Part shown: positions 9,400-18,362 of the stretch, piece after piece
Layout: each line of letters opens with the position of its first letter
How positions within the stretch are numbered: position 1 is the first letter of the stretch
Source of the DNA: Ochrobactrum teleogrylli
Lineage (GTDB): Bacteria > Pseudomonadota > Alphaproteobacteria > Rhizobiales > Rhizobiaceae
Assembly: GCF_006376685.1 (NCBI RefSeq)
Contig: NZ_VEWL01000001.1
Location: forward strand, 747,869-811,868
DNA: 64,000 nt
Direction: 5' to 3'
The notes under the pieces: model-generated
What the model saw: only the letters and a program-made list of their open reading frames with translations
Told to the model about the DNA's origin: nothing
The model's database searches: none
Translations under genes and position numbers: made by a program

Positions 9400-10506
9400 T
9401 TATCCTTTGCGATAGCGATGCGGTGTGAAGGGAAGCGCCGAAACGTCAACGGGAACCTTGTTGCCGCGAACGTCAGCGAAAATACGTGTGCCGGGCGTGG
9501 CGAGGCTGGCCTCGACATAGCCCATGGCGACCGGGAAACCGGCGGAGGGACCAAAGCCGCCCGATGTGACCGTGCCGATCTGGCGGCCGCTTTCATCGAA
9601 CAGGTCTGCGCCGCCGCGTACCGGCTGCCGGCCTTCCGGCTTGAGGCCGACGCGCTTGGCGGCAGCGCCCTTGGCAATGGTATCGAGCACGGGCTTGGCA
9701 CCGTTGAAGGCGGCTTTCTCGCGCACGGCCTTGGTGATCGCCCAGGTGAGACCGGCGGAGACCGGATCGGTTTCCGGCGTGATGTCCTGTCCGTGCAGGC
9801 AAAGCCCGGCTTCGAGGCGCAGGCTGTCGCGAGCGGCAAGGCCGATCCACGCAACGCGTTCGTCGGCGAGAAGCTTGGTCGCCAGCGCGCGCGCCTCATC
9901 GGCAGGCAGGCCGATTTCAAAACCGTCTTCGCCGGTATAGCCCGAGCGGGTCATGAACCAGCCCGGCTTCGGCTCAAAGCCGCTCATGAAGGCGAGATCG
10001 GCAGCACCGGTAAGACCGGCATCGTTAATAACGCTTTCGGCTTCCGGCCCTTGAATGGCGAGGAATACGCGGTCGAGCGGATTGACCGTAACCTGTTTGC
10101 CGGAAGCGGCTTCGTTCAAATGCTCGATATCGGCCTCGGCATTACCCGCATTGGCGACGACCATGAAGCGGTCTTCGCCAAGACGCGTGACGATGAGATC
10201 GTCCAGAATGCCGCCCTTGTCATTAAGGAAGAAAGTGTATTTCGACTGGCCAGGCTTCAGCACGGTCGGGTCGAGCGGGCAGGTTTCCGCCAGAAGCGCT
10301 GCGGCATCGCTGCCGGAAACTTCGACCAGCTTCATATGAGAAATGTCGAAAAGGCCCGCATGGTCACGCGTATGAAGATGTTCCTTCATGACGCCCAGCG
10401 GATAGGTGATCGGCATGTTCCAGCCTGCAAAGCCGCCAAAGCGCGCGCCAGCCTGTTCATGCAAGTCCTGCAAAGGCAGGATATTCAAATGTGCGGTATC
10501 GCCCAT
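9400..10506 (-). CDS. gcvT: GcvT, aminomethyltransferase (T-protein)
   Basis: 368 residues from ATG at 10506, which follows GGAG in CTCTGGAGTTGTTATGGG. The open frame extends back to 10593, but that part is riboswitch sequence. Family motifs include [15 protein letters not shown] near the start and [12 protein letters not shown]. It transfers the methylene group to tetrahydrofolate and releases ammonia. It is the first gene of the operon, directly behind a tandem glycine riboswitch. Confidence 0.96.
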   Translation of the reverse strand: MGDTAHLNILPLQDLHEQAGARFGGFAGWNMPITYPLGVMKEHLHTRDHAGLFDISHMKLVEVSGSDAAALLAETCPLDPTVLKPGQSKYTFFLNDKGGILDDLIVTRLGEDRFMVVANAGNAEADIEHLNEAASGKQVTVNPLDRVFLAIQGPEAESVINDAGLTGAADLAFMSGFEPKPGWFMTRSGYTGEDGFEIGLPADEARALATKLLADERVAWIGLAARDSLRLEAGLCLHGQDITPETDPVSAGLTWAITKAVREKAAFNGAKPVLDTIAKGAAAKRVGLKPEGRQPVRGGADLFDESGRQIGTVTSGGFGPSAGFPVAMGYVEASLATPGTRIFADVRGNKVPVDVSALPFTPHRYRKG

Positions 10507-10555
10507 AACAACTCCAGAGTCGCACGTGTGCCTTCCGCAAAATGCGGTAGCTTCG

Positions 10556-10730
10556 TGCCCCTCTGTCTCAGGCCTGAGAGACTCGCATAGCAAAGCGCTA
10601 TACTTACACCTTCGGCGCGGAGTTTCCCCCGACTTTCCAGAGTTGTCTTACCCGTCTGCGGTTCCTTGTACCTGAGAGATTTCGGGCGATTTCCCCTTCG
10701 GCGGCCAATTTGGCGCTCTCCCGCAGACAG
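10556..10730 (-). promoter_or_regulatory. Tandem glycine riboswitch (gcvT element)
   Basis: Read on the minus strand, two aptamers follow one another. The first is closed by CCGCAGAC (10721-10728) and GTCTGCGG (10654-10661) and holds GGGAGAG, CGCCGAAGGGG and CTCTCAGGTA. The second lies from about 10642 to 10558 and holds CTCTGGAAAG, CGCCGAAGG and CTCTCAGGCC, closed by ACAGAGGGG. This is the two-aptamer class with a short linker. It ends ~50 bases before the gcvT start and most likely switches the gcv operon on with glycine. Confidence 0.93.
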
Positions 10731-11151
10731 ACAGTGAAAAAGCATTTGTAAAACGCATGCTTCGGCACCCGACACAAATCCCTTAGCTTAATCCGCTTTG
10801 GGAGTCATGCAGAATTGTAGTCTTCAACCGACAATTTCCAGAAGTTTTGCGACAAAACTTGAGTCATTGCGCCCGCCGCCCAAGAATCAGCCGACATACA
10901 TGTTTAAATCGGAGATTTTCACTAGCTATGCGGAAAATGATAGCGATGGAGGCTCTGTACGGCATCAAATTTGGTGATTTGGCCATGGAGAACGGCAATT
11001 GTGATAACATAATGACCGATCTGCGTAAAAAACATGCAATCTCCAAGCTTAATTGCACATCAGCTATGCAAATCTGGCTCTCCTTTTTCAGATCGCACCA
11101 GCCTATATGCTGTCTGCAACACAGAGAGATAGATTTTACTAGGTGAGAGAA
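10731..11151. other. Intergenic stretch upstream of gcv operon and DUF1127 gene
   Basis: This 420-bp gap must hold the minus-strand gcv promoter near 10740-10800 and the plus-strand promoter of the DUF1127 gene. A CTATATG sequence at 11103-11109 could be a -10 element for the latter, but I see no clean -35. No protein gene is supported. Confidence 0.4.
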
Positions 11152-11298
11152 ATGAACCTGATCCGCTCGTACAACAACTGGCGCCGTTACCGTACAACCG
11201 TAAACGAACTGAGCCGCCTGAGCCCACGTGAACTGAACGACCTCGGCATCCTGCCTTCGGAAATTCCGTTCGTCGCACGCAAGGCTGCTGCTCGCTAA
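11152..11298 (+). CDS. DUF1127 small basic protein (CcaF1-like)
   Basis: 48 residues, starting MNLIRSYNNWRRYRTTVNEL and ending SEIPFVARKAAAR. The core LSRLSPRELNDLGI is the DUF1127 signature. AGGTGAGAG lies 2-10 bases ahead of ATG. It is arginine-rich and soluble. In Rhodobacter a DUF1127 protein (CcaF1) is encoded just before the CcsR small RNAs and was reported to affect RNA; here too a CCUCCUCCC RNA follows, ~110 bp after the stop. A role in RNA handling is an analogy, not shown. Confidence 0.88.
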   Translation: MNLIRSYNNWRRYRTTVNELSRLSPRELNDLGILPSEIPFVARKAAAR

Positions 11299-11405
11299 TC
11301 AGCGGGAAAAGCGCCATCCGAAGGCATCAGCCTTCTTTCAGGATCGCGACCTCCAAACCGCGCGGTCCTCATGGTTTCCAGGGCATTCAATTGCTCAAAC
11401 GAGTT

Positions 11406-11525
11406 ATCGCCGGGGTTTCCTCCTCCCATTTTTCCCTGGCGATCCAAAGACCGGACATCCTCCTCCCCCATTGTCCGGTCTTCCCCATAAGCACCCGTCG
11501 CTCCTCCCGCGACGGGTGTTTTTGT
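11406..11525 (+). ncRNA. CcsR/cuckoo-type small RNA with three CUCCUCCC hairpins
   Basis: Three consecutive hairpins each expose the same motif. Hairpin 1, 11406-11443 (ATCGCC/GGCGAT stem), holds CCTCCTCCC at 11419-11427. Hairpin 2, 11449-11480 (GACCGGAC/GTCCGGTC), holds CCTCCTCCC at 11459-11467. Hairpin 3, 11492-11518 (CACCCGTCGC/GCGACGGGTG), has loop TCCTCCC and ends in a T run, so it is also the terminator. The RNA may be cut from the DUF1127 transcript, as in Rhodobacter CcsR1-4. The 5' end is not visible in the sequence. Confidence 0.8.
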
Positions 11526-11539
11526 TTGTGGCGACCTGT

Positions 11540-12763
11540 TCAGTTTTCCTGTGAGGCAAGCGTCGTCGCAGTTCCCCGATCCAGCAGCATCGAAATTCCG
11601 AACACAACCAGACCGGCCAGAGCCAAAAGCGCGCCGACCGTACCGGTCGATGTCCAGCCATAGCCCCATGCAATTGCCAGTCCGCCGAGCCATGCACCGA
11701 GTGCATTGGCGAGATTGAGCGCTGAATGGTTGAGCGCCGCAGCGAGCGTCTGGGCATCGGCTGCGACATCCATCAGGCGGGTTTGCAGTGCGGGCACCAG
11801 CGCAAAGCCGCCGCCGACCAGAAGCACATTGAGGAAAGCGGTGAGCGGATGCTGCATCAGCAGCGGGAATGCCAGCATCACCGCCATGTCATAAAGCAGC
11901 ACGATCCCAACGGTTCCCATGACGGAACGGTCGGTCAGCCGGGAGCCCACTATATTGCCCAGTACCATGCCGAGACCGAACATGACAAAGACCAGCGGCA
12001 TCCATTTCACATCGATATGAGAAACTTCCGTCACGGTGGCGGCGACATAGGAAAAGACGGAAAACAGCCCGCCCGTGCCGATGGCGCCAATGGCAAGCGT
12101 CAGCAGCACCTGTTTGCGGCGCAGCGCACCCAGCTCACGTAGCGGCGACGCGCCTTCTGCGGCGGGCAGCTTTGGCACATAAAGCGTCACCATCACCATG
12201 GTCAGAATGGCGATCAGGCCGACCGCGCCGAACATGGCGCGCCAACCCGCCACCTGCCCCAGCCATGTTGCCAGCGGCGTGCCGCACAGCGTGGCAATCG
12301 TCAGGCCCATCATGACACGCCCAACCGCCTGCGCGCGCTTGCCCGGCTCGGCCAGCGATGCGGCAACCAGCGATGCGACGCCGAAATAAGCGCCATGTGG
12401 GAAGCCTGCGATAAAACGCATTATATAAAGGCTGGAATAATCCTGCATGAAAGCGCTGGCGAGATTGCCAAAGGCAAACAGGCCCATCAGCAGGAACAGG
12501 AGCTTGCGGCGGTCGAGCTTCGCGCCGATGACGGCCAGCACCGGCGCGCCGATCAGCACGCCCAGTGCATAAGAACTGATGAGATGTCCGCCCTGCGGGA
12601 TCGTGACGTTGAGGTCGCGTGCAATATCCGGGAGCAGTGCCATGATGGCGAACTCGCCGGTGCCGATGCCGAAGCCACCAATGGCAAGCGCGATTTCCGC
12701 CATGCGTTCGGACGAGCGTGGCGAAGATTTCCGCATCGCAGCGGAAGACTGAAATTGTGACAT
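11540..12763 (-). CDS. MFS transporter, DHA1/AraJ-type efflux family
   Basis: About 407 residues with roughly twelve hydrophobic segments. GIGTGEFAIMALLPDIARDL in the first helix and AKLDRRKLL after helix 2 are typical of AraJ/YdhP-like drug-proton antiporters. I chose ATG 12763 (MSQFQSSAAM); an upstream GTG at 12799 is open but lacks a good ribosome site. It is the last gene of a flavin reductase - RidA - MFS group on the minus strand. Substrate unknown. Confidence 0.8.
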   Translation of the reverse strand: MSQFQSSAAMRKSSPRSSERMAEIALAIGGFGIGTGEFAIMALLPDIARDLNVTIPQGGHLISSYALGVLIGAPVLAVIGAKLDRRKLLFLLMGLFAFGNLASAFMQDYSSLYIMRFIAGFPHGAYFGVASLVAASLAEPGKRAQAVGRVMMGLTIATLCGTPLATWLGQVAGWRAMFGAVGLIAILTMVMVTLYVPKLPAAEGASPLRELGALRRKQVLLTLAIGAIGTGGLFSVFSYVAATVTEVSHIDVKWMPLVFVMFGLGMVLGNIVGSRLTDRSVMGTVGIVLLYDMAVMLAFPLLMQHPLTAFLNVLLVGGGFALVPALQTRLMDVAADAQTLAAALNHSALNLANALGAWLGGLAIAWGYGWTSTGTVGALLALAGLVVFGISMLLDRGTATTLASQEN

Positions 12764-12856
12764 GAATAGGCCTGAAGGGAGTGTAGGAGTCTCGCACACC
12801 TACCACCCATTTCATGCAAAGGCGATACGCCTTCTTGTCACGCGTAAAGTTCGAAA

Positions 12857-12895
12857 GCGCATCCCAAAAAGCGCGAAGCGGTTTTCGGGATGCGC
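12857..12895. repeat. Half-size palindromic intergenic repeat (RIME-like)
   Basis: GCGCATCCC (12857-12865) and GGGATGCGC (12887-12895) flank GCGCGAAGCGGTTTTC. The layout and words match one half of the ~102-bp elements at 30589 and 44858. It lies between ridA and the MFS gene and could damp read-through. Confidence 0.6.
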
Positions 12896-12903
12896 GCGAG
12901 AGA

Positions 12904-13293
12904 TCAACTTGCGGCGACGACTTCGATTTCGACCTTGAATTCCTCGCGGGTAAAGCCGGAAACGATCATCAGCGTCGAGGCGGGCGCTGGCTGCGGAAAC
13001 AGCCTGTCGCGCACGTCCATATAGGGGCGCATATAGGCGCGATCCGTCACATAGGCGTTGATGCGCACGACATTGGAAAGATCCATGCCGCCATCGCGCA
13101 AAATGCGACGGATATTCTCGAAGCAAAGCTCGGCTTGCGCGGCCGCATCTTCGGGCACGCTTCCATCCGGCGCGATACCGAGCTGGCCGGAGCAGAACAC
13201 CAGTTCGGCACCGGCTTGCACCTTCACGCCATGACTATAGGCGGCGAAGGGTGCCGCCATGTCGGCAGGCAGCAAATGTTGCAAAGTGCTCAT
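12904..13293 (-). CDS. RidA-family protein (YjgF/YER057c/UK114)
   Basis: 129 residues, the usual length, with LVFCSGQLGIAPDGSVPEDA and the C-terminal VRINAYVTDRAYMRPYMDVR region of the fold, including an Arg typical of the ligand pocket. Canonical RidA hydrolyses reactive enamine/imine intermediates, but this protein ends in EVEVVAAS instead of the canonical VEI ending, so it may belong to another Rid subgroup. It follows the flavin reductase by ~10 bp, hinting at a detoxifying role for an imine product (inference). Confidence 0.85.
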   Translation of the reverse strand: MSTLQHLLPADMAAPFAAYSHGVKVQAGAELVFCSGQLGIAPDGSVPEDAAAQAELCFENIRRILRDGGMDLSNVVRINAYVTDRAYMRPYMDVRDRLFPQPAPASTLMIVSGFTREEFKVEIEVVAAS

Positions 13294-13303
13294 CGAACGA
13301 TCC

Positions 13304-14536
13304 TTATGATTTGGGGGCGCTGGCCAGAAGTTCCTTCAGGCGCGGCGCACCCGCTGCAATGTCGGCTTCCGTGGGAGTTATCCCGGCCGCCAGCAGGCGG
13401 CGGGCGATCATGTGGTCGGCCGGGCGATTGATGGAATCAACCGCCACCAGCCTGTCACCGGCAAAATGGAAGATCGAAAAGGCATTATCATCGGGATTGC
13501 CTGACAGAATATGACGGTCTGCTTCAAATGACAGGCCTGCCGTCTGGAGCTTCATGTCGCCCTGATCAGACCAGAACCACGCTACTTCGCGGAACGGCGT
13601 GGCGCGCCCGACAATGCTGCGCGCCACATGCTTGGCCTGATCGGTCGCGTTCTGCACCGATTCCAGCCGCACACGCCGACCGGCATGAAAATGGTCGTAG
13701 CTCACGCAATCGCCGATGGCGTAGACATGATCCGCTGATGTGCGCATCTTTTCATCCACGACAATGCCATTGTCGGTGACGAGTCCGGCTGCGGCAGCGA
13801 GTTCGACATTGGGCAGCGCGCCGGTGCCGATAACAACCATATCCGCCGGGAACACGGTCCCATCTGCTGCCTTTACACCGGTCACGCGACCGTTTTCGCC
13901 TTCGATTGCCATCACACCAAGCCCGGTGTGCAGCGTAATTCCCGCGGCGCGGCTGCGCGTTTCGACATGTGCAGAGATTTGTGTCGCGACCGAGCGGCCA
14001 AGAACACGCGGCGCGGCCTCGATCAACACGGTGTTCTTGCCGAGCGCCATCGCGCTATGTGCCATTTCAAGCCCGATGAAGCCGCCGCCGATGATCACGA
14101 CATTGCTGATGGTGGGCATGAGGCCAGCAATGCGGCGCGCATCTTCCATCCGGCGCAGCGTGACGACACCGTCAAGATCGACGCCCGGCATGTCGGGAAC
14201 GCGCGCGCGGGCACCGGTTGCAAAGACCAGATCAGACCAGTGCAGCACGCGACCGTCATCAAGGGTCACCGTGCGGTCGGTCAGCGATACGCCTTCGACC
14301 CGATGCCCGAACAACATCTCGATATTATTGTCGCGATAGGCGCTTTCCGGACGCAGCACCAGGCCGCCATGCTCCGGTGCCTTGAGATAGGATTTGGAAA
14401 GCGGCGGCTTATGATAGGGAATATCCGTCTCATCGTTGATGAGCACGATGTCTCCGGCATAGCCTTCCTGACGAAGGCTGATTGCGGCCTGCGAGCCCGC
14501 ATGGCCCGCGCCAATAATAATGCATCTCTCGTCCAT
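13304..14536 (-). CDS. FAD-dependent ferredoxin/rubredoxin reductase-type oxidoreductase
   Basis: 410 residues. An N-terminal FAD Rossmann motif (IIIGAGHAGSQAA), a central NAD motif (VVIIGGGFIGLEMAHSA) and the second FAD motif (VYAIGDCV) define the reductase family that feeds electrons to ferredoxins of Rieske oxygenases and P450s. ATG at 14536 follows GGAGGTCCT. No partner ferredoxin or oxygenase is adjacent; RidA and an MFS exporter follow. It diverges from the creatininase operon. Confidence 0.85.
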   Translation of the reverse strand: MDERCIIIGAGHAGSQAAISLRQEGYAGDIVLINDETDIPYHKPPLSKSYLKAPEHGGLVLRPESAYRDNNIEMLFGHRVEGVSLTDRTVTLDDGRVLHWSDLVFATGARARVPDMPGVDLDGVVTLRRMEDARRIAGLMPTISNVVIIGGGFIGLEMAHSAMALGKNTVLIEAAPRVLGRSVATQISAHVETRSRAAGITLHTGLGVMAIEGENGRVTGVKAADGTVFPADMVVIGTGALPNVELAAAAGLVTDNGIVVDEKMRTSADHVYAIGDCVSYDHFHAGRRVRLESVQNATDQAKHVARSIVGRATPFREVAWFWSDQGDMKLQTAGLSFEADRHILSGNPDDNAFSIFHFAGDRLVAVDSINRPADHMIARRLLAAGITPTEADIAAGAPRLKELLASAPKS

Positions 14537-14649
14537 AGGACCTCCGGAAATTTCCGCGCATCATAGTCATGTGCTGGTCTGTCGCGTGGCGCATCTACCA
14601 CGGATTCACATCTTAATTGCACGCGGCTCGCAATTTTTAAACATTTAGT

Positions 14650-14665
14650 TTGACCAATCGGTCAG
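14650..14665 (+). promoter_or_regulatory. RutR-like operator upstream of the creatininase operon
   Basis: TTGACCA-AT-CGGTCAG is an inverted repeat that matches 12 of 14 fixed positions of the E. coli RutR box (TTGACCA-N2-TGGTCAA). It lies ~48 bp before the TTG start at 14713. The last gene of the operon encodes a RutR-like TetR, so autoregulation is a fair inference. Confidence 0.55.
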
Positions 14666-14712
14666 ATTGTTTAGTAAGGTTGCTGCTTCAAGACAAAATT
14701 TGGAGCGCCACC

Positions 14713-15513
14713 TTGAAACGATATTGGTCCGATTACACGAGCGAGGCGTTTTCGCGCCTTGAGCGCGACAAGCTCGTGGCGGTGTTGCCTGTTGGCGCAA
14801 TCGAGCAGCACGGACCGCATCTGCCGATGTGCGTGGATGCCGCCGTCGCGGATGGCATGGTGGCGGAACTGATCAAACGCTTGCCCGATACAAGCAATGT
14901 TCTGTTCCTGCCGACACAGGCCATTGCCAAGAGCAATGAACACAAGCGCTATCCCGGCACGCTGACCTTTTCAGTCGAAACTGTCATCCGCATGTGGTGC
15001 GAGATCGGCACCTGCGTGGCGGCAAGCGGCGTGCGCAAGATGGTGCTGTTCAACAGCCATGGCGGCAATATTCCGGTGATGGACATTGTCGCCCGCGAAT
15101 TGCGCGTGCAGCACAATATGATGGTCTTCTGCCTCAACTGGTTCGGCCTTGGCATGCCCGATGGCGTTTACAGCGAGCATGACCTGAAGCATGGCATTCA
15201 TGCTGGCGACATGGAAACATCGGTGATGCTGGAAATGCATCCCGATCTGGTGGTGATGGAAAAGGCGCAGGATTTCCGGACGCTGACCGAAGTTTTCGCC
15301 GACGAATACAAACACATCAGCCTTGGCGGCGGCGCCAAGCCCGCATGGCAGATGCAGGATATCAATGCCTATGGCGCAGCAGGCAATGCATCTATTGCTA
15401 CCGCTGAAAAGGGTCGCAAGACCATCGATTTTGCTGCCGACCGGCTGATTGAAGCGCTGGGCGAGATTGAGCGCGCGCCGCTCTCCTGGCTCGACAAAAA
15501 TCCCGCTTGGTAA
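14713..15513 (+). CDS. Creatininase-family amidohydrolase
   Basis: About 266 residues from a TTG at 14713, which has GGAG seven bases upstream; the open frame reaches back to 14650, but that segment holds the operator. Family motifs include LPVGAIEQHGPHLPMCVDA near the start (metal ligands), FNSHGGNIPVMD and ATAEKGRK. The family covers creatininase, FAPy deformylase and other cyclic-amide hydrolases. Beside a cytosine-deaminase-like enzyme and a RutR-like regulator, a pyrimidine- or hydantoin-like ring is a plausible substrate; creatinine itself is not established. Confidence 0.85.
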   Translation: MKRYWSDYTSEAFSRLERDKLVAVLPVGAIEQHGPHLPMCVDAAVADGMVAELIKRLPDTSNVLFLPTQAIAKSNEHKRYPGTLTFSVETVIRMWCEIGTCVAASGVRKMVLFNSHGGNIPVMDIVARELRVQHNMMVFCLNWFGLGMPDGVYSEHDLKHGIHAGDMETSVMLEMHPDLVVMEKAQDFRTLTEVFADEYKHISLGGGAKPAWQMQDINAYGAAGNASIATAEKGRKTIDFAADRLIEALGEIERAPLSWLDKNPAW

Positions 15514-15518
15514 GGACG

Positions 15519-16328
15519 ATGAGCGTGGCCCCCAACTCGCAGAACCAGTCACCACTGATCGACATCAACGGCGTCTACAAGCAGTACGGCACCGGCGTCA
15601 TGGCCGTGAACGACATGTCGCTCAAGATCGAGCAAGGCCAGTTCGTCAGCTTTCTTGGGCCTTCGGGCTGCGGCAAGAGCACGGCGCTGCGCATGATCGC
15701 CGGACTGGAATCGGTCTCGGCTGGCGAAATTCGCGTCAATGGTCATGCACCCGGCAAGGGTCCTTCCGGCGCACAGGATATCGGCTTTGTGTTTCAGGAA
15801 CCGACGCTGATGCCCTGGGCTAGCGTCTACGACAATGTCTATCTGCCGCTGCGGCTTTCCGGCGTTTCGCGCAAGGAAGCCAAGCCCCGCATTGAAGAAG
15901 TGCTGACGCAGGTTGGCCTGTCGCGTTTTGCCAATGCCTTTCCGCGTGAGCTTTCGGGCGGCATGAAAATGCGCGTTTCCATTGCGCGCGCATTGGTGAC
16001 GCGCCCGCGCCTGCTTTTGATGGACGAGCCTTTTGCGGCGCTCGACGAGATGACGCGCTTCAAGCTCAATAATGACGTGTTGCGGCTGTGGCAGGAACAC
16101 GGACTGACCGTGATCTTCGTCACCCACAGCGTCTATGAGTCGGTCTATCTCTCCAACCGCGTGATCGTGATGGCGGCGCGTCCGGGTCGTGTCGTCGCGG
16201 ACATTCCCATCATCGGCACTTATCCGCGGGCCGAAAACTACCGCACCACGGATTCTTACGCGAAATATTGCGCCAAGGTTTCCGATACGCTGACCGCGAC
16301 GCTTTCCTCTGAAGATATCGATCACTGA
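15519..16328 (+). CDS. ABC importer ATPase, TauB/SsuB/ThiZ class
   Basis: About 269 residues. Walker A GPSGCGKST, the Q-loop FQEPTLMPW, the signature [15 protein letters not shown] and Walker B LLLMDEPFAALDE are all intact. ATG 15519 is preceded by AAGGA; the frame opens at 15507 inside the previous stop region. It pairs with the permease 4 bp downstream and the NMT1-type binding protein at 19758. It powers uptake of the substrate of this operon. Confidence 0.9.
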   Translation: MSVAPNSQNQSPLIDINGVYKQYGTGVMAVNDMSLKIEQGQFVSFLGPSGCGKSTALRMIAGLESVSAGEIRVNGHAPGKGPSGAQDIGFVFQEPTLMPWASVYDNVYLPLRLSGVSRKEAKPRIEEVLTQVGLSRFANAFPRELSGGMKMRVSIARALVTRPRLLLMDEPFAALDEMTRFKLNNDVLRLWQEHGLTVIFVTHSVYESVYLSNRVIVMAARPGRVVADIPIIGTYPRAENYRTTDSYAKYCAKVSDTLTATLSSEDIDH

Positions 16329-16332
16329 GGAC

Positions 16333-17181
16333 ATGCAAATGAACCAGATGCAAAACGAACTGCCAGTCCTCAATTCCGAACAGGATCGTCTCGCACGACG
16401 CGAACGCACGCTGCGCATTCTCATGCCGACGCTGGCGATCATCATCGCGCTCGGCATCTGGGAAGGTCTGGTGCGCTTCTATGAAGTGCCGCATTACCTG
16501 ATCCCGGCCCCGTCACTGATTGCTGAAACGCTTTTCAAGGACGGCCCGTCGCTGATGGCCTCCATGTGGTTCACCGTCAAGCTGACGCTTATCTCGCTGG
16601 CCTGCGCCATCATTGGCGGCGTTTTGCTCGGCATGGTGTTTGCGCTGTCGCGTCCGATCGAAATGGCGTTCTTCCCCTTCGCCGTCATCCTTCAGGTGAC
16701 GCCGGTCATCGCCATCGCGCCGCTGATCCTGATCTATGTGCGCGATACTTTCTCGGCCCTGCTTATCTGCGCGTGGATTGTCGCTTTCTTCCCGATTCTG
16801 TCCAATACGGTGATCGGACTGCGCAGCGCCGACCACAATCTGCGCGATCTGTTCAAGCTTTATCGCGCCTCGCCGTGGCAGCGCCTGCGCTATCTGCTGG
16901 CCCCGAGCGCGCTGCCCTATTTCATGGCGGCCCTGAAAATCGCCGGTGGCCTGTCGCTGATCGGCGCCGTGGTGGCTGAATTCGTCGCAGGCACCGCAGG
17001 CCAGAGCACCGGCCTTGCCTCGCGTATTCTGGAATCGAGCTTCCGTAATGAAATCCCGCGCATGTTTGCGGCACTTTTCCTCGTTTCGCTGCTGGGTATC
17101 GTGATCTTCCTGATCACCAGCTGGCTGTCGCGCCTTGTCCTCGGACGCTGGCACGAAAGCGAAATTCGCAGAGACCGCTAA
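16333..17181 (+). CDS. ABC importer permease, SsuC/TauC class
   Basis: 282 residues with about six hydrophobic segments and a BPD_transp_1 core; the loop after FFPILSNTVIGLRSADHNL carries the ATPase-contact region around LFKLYRASPWQRLRYLLAPSA. ATG at 16333 follows GAGGAC; a second ATG at 16339 is equally possible. Its stop overlaps the next start by one base (TAATG). Confidence 0.9.
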   Translation: MQMNQMQNELPVLNSEQDRLARRERTLRILMPTLAIIIALGIWEGLVRFYEVPHYLIPAPSLIAETLFKDGPSLMASMWFTVKLTLISLACAIIGGVLLGMVFALSRPIEMAFFPFAVILQVTPVIAIAPLILIYVRDTFSALLICAWIVAFFPILSNTVIGLRSADHNLRDLFKLYRASPWQRLRYLLAPSALPYFMAALKIAGGLSLIGAVVAEFVAGTAGQSTGLASRILESSFRNEIPRMFAALFLVSLLGIVIFLITSWLSRLVLGRWHESEIRRDR

Positions 17182-18362
17182 TGCTAAGAGGCGCCACTAT
17201 AGCCGGTCGTCCGGGCCGCCACGACATCATCGTCGAGCATGGACGCATTGCCGCGATCACGCCATCGCAGGCGACAGGCGGCGGGTGCGTCACGCCGCTT
17301 TTGGCCGATGTGCATGTGCATCTCGACAAGACGTTCACCATCCAGCGCATCGCGCAGAATGGCGACACGAAGGTCGAGTGCCTGTTCGATGCCATCGACC
17401 TGATGAACACCGACCGCCAGAACTGGAACGCCGAAGACATCCGCACCCGCGCCACGCGCGGCCTTGAGGCGGCTTTTGCGCAGGGCGTCGGCGCTATTCG
17501 CAGCCATGTGGATTGGACCAGCCCGGAAGTTCCGACCGCCTGGCCTGTTCTCAACGAATTGCGACAGGAATGGAAAGGCCGCATTGATCTTCAACTTGCG
17601 GCCCTTGTTCACGGCGATCTGGTTCTGGAAGCAGGCAGTGACATTGCGACCCACGTGAAGGCCGATGGCGGTGTGTTTGGCGCGTTTTTCTATCGCAATG
17701 CCGATCTTGCAGCCAAGATAGAGGAAATGTTCCGTCTCGCTGTCGAAAACGATCTCGATCTCGACTTTCATGTTGATGAAGGTCTGGATGTTGAAGCGGA
17801 CGGATTTTCGCTGATTGTCAATGCGAGCGCACGGCATCATATGGCGGGCCGCGTTTTGTGCGGCCATGCCTGCTCGCTTTCGCTGCGAACAGTGGATGAA
17901 CTCACGCGTATTCTGGATGCCGCCGCGCAAGCAGGTGTCGCGCTTGTCTCGCTACCCACCACCAATCTCTATCTGCAAGACCGGATCGGCGGAAAATCGC
18001 CGCGTCTTCGTGGTGTGGCCCCGCTGAAAGAAGCGCGTCTGGCCGGTGTGGAAACCATGCTTGGCTCCGACAATGTACGCGATGCCTTTTACCCCTATGG
18101 CGACTATGATCCGCTCGCGATCCTGCGCCTTGCGGCACCTGTCTGCCATCTGGAGCCGGAAGAATGGCTCGACAGCATCACCACCCTGCCCGCGCGCCTG
18201 ATCAGGAGCGAGCGCGTGCAGGCGCTGTCCGCAGGCGGTGCCGCCAATTTCATCTGGCACGATGCCGAAGACCTCAATGATCTCATCAGCCGTCCGCAAG
18301 CCCTCCGCCGTGTCTGGCGCGACGGCGTTGCCTCGGACCATGTTTACGGGAGAAACCCATGA
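17181..18362 (+). CDS. Cytosine-deaminase-like amidohydrolase (CodA family)
   Basis: 393 residues of the metal-dependent amidohydrolase fold. Metal ligands are seen in VHVHLDKTF, DFHVDEG, CGHACSLS and GSDNVRDAFYPYGDYDPL, the last resembling CodA SDNIRDPWYP. These enzymes deaminate or hydrolyse amino-substituted N-heterocycles. The context (creatininase-type hydrolase, RutR-like regulator) suggests another pyrimidine-like substrate. It overlaps its neighbours by 1 and 4 bases, so translation is tightly coupled. Confidence 0.85.
   Translation: MLRGATIAGRPGRHDIIVEHGRIAAITPSQATGGGCVTPLLADVHVHLDKTFTIQRIAQNGDTKVECLFDAIDLMNTDRQNWNAEDIRTRATRGLEAAFAQGVGAIRSHVDWTSPEVPTAWPVLNELRQEWKGRIDLQLAALVHGDLVLEAGSDIATHVKADGGVFGAFFYRNADLAAKIEEMFRLAVENDLDLDFHVDEGLDVEADGFSLIVNASARHHMAGRVLCGHACSLSLRTVDELTRILDAAAQAGVALVSLPTTNLYLQDRIGGKSPRLRGVAPLKEARLAGVETMLGSDNVRDAFYPYGDYDPLAILRLAAPVCHLEPEEWLDSITTLPARLIRSERVQALSAGGAANFIWHDAEDLNDLISRPQALRRVWRDGVASDHVYGRNP

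Noticed and set aside
14650-14712. Extended start of the creatininase-family gene
   Set aside because: This segment contains the TetR-type operator, and the TTG at 14713 has its own GGAG site.
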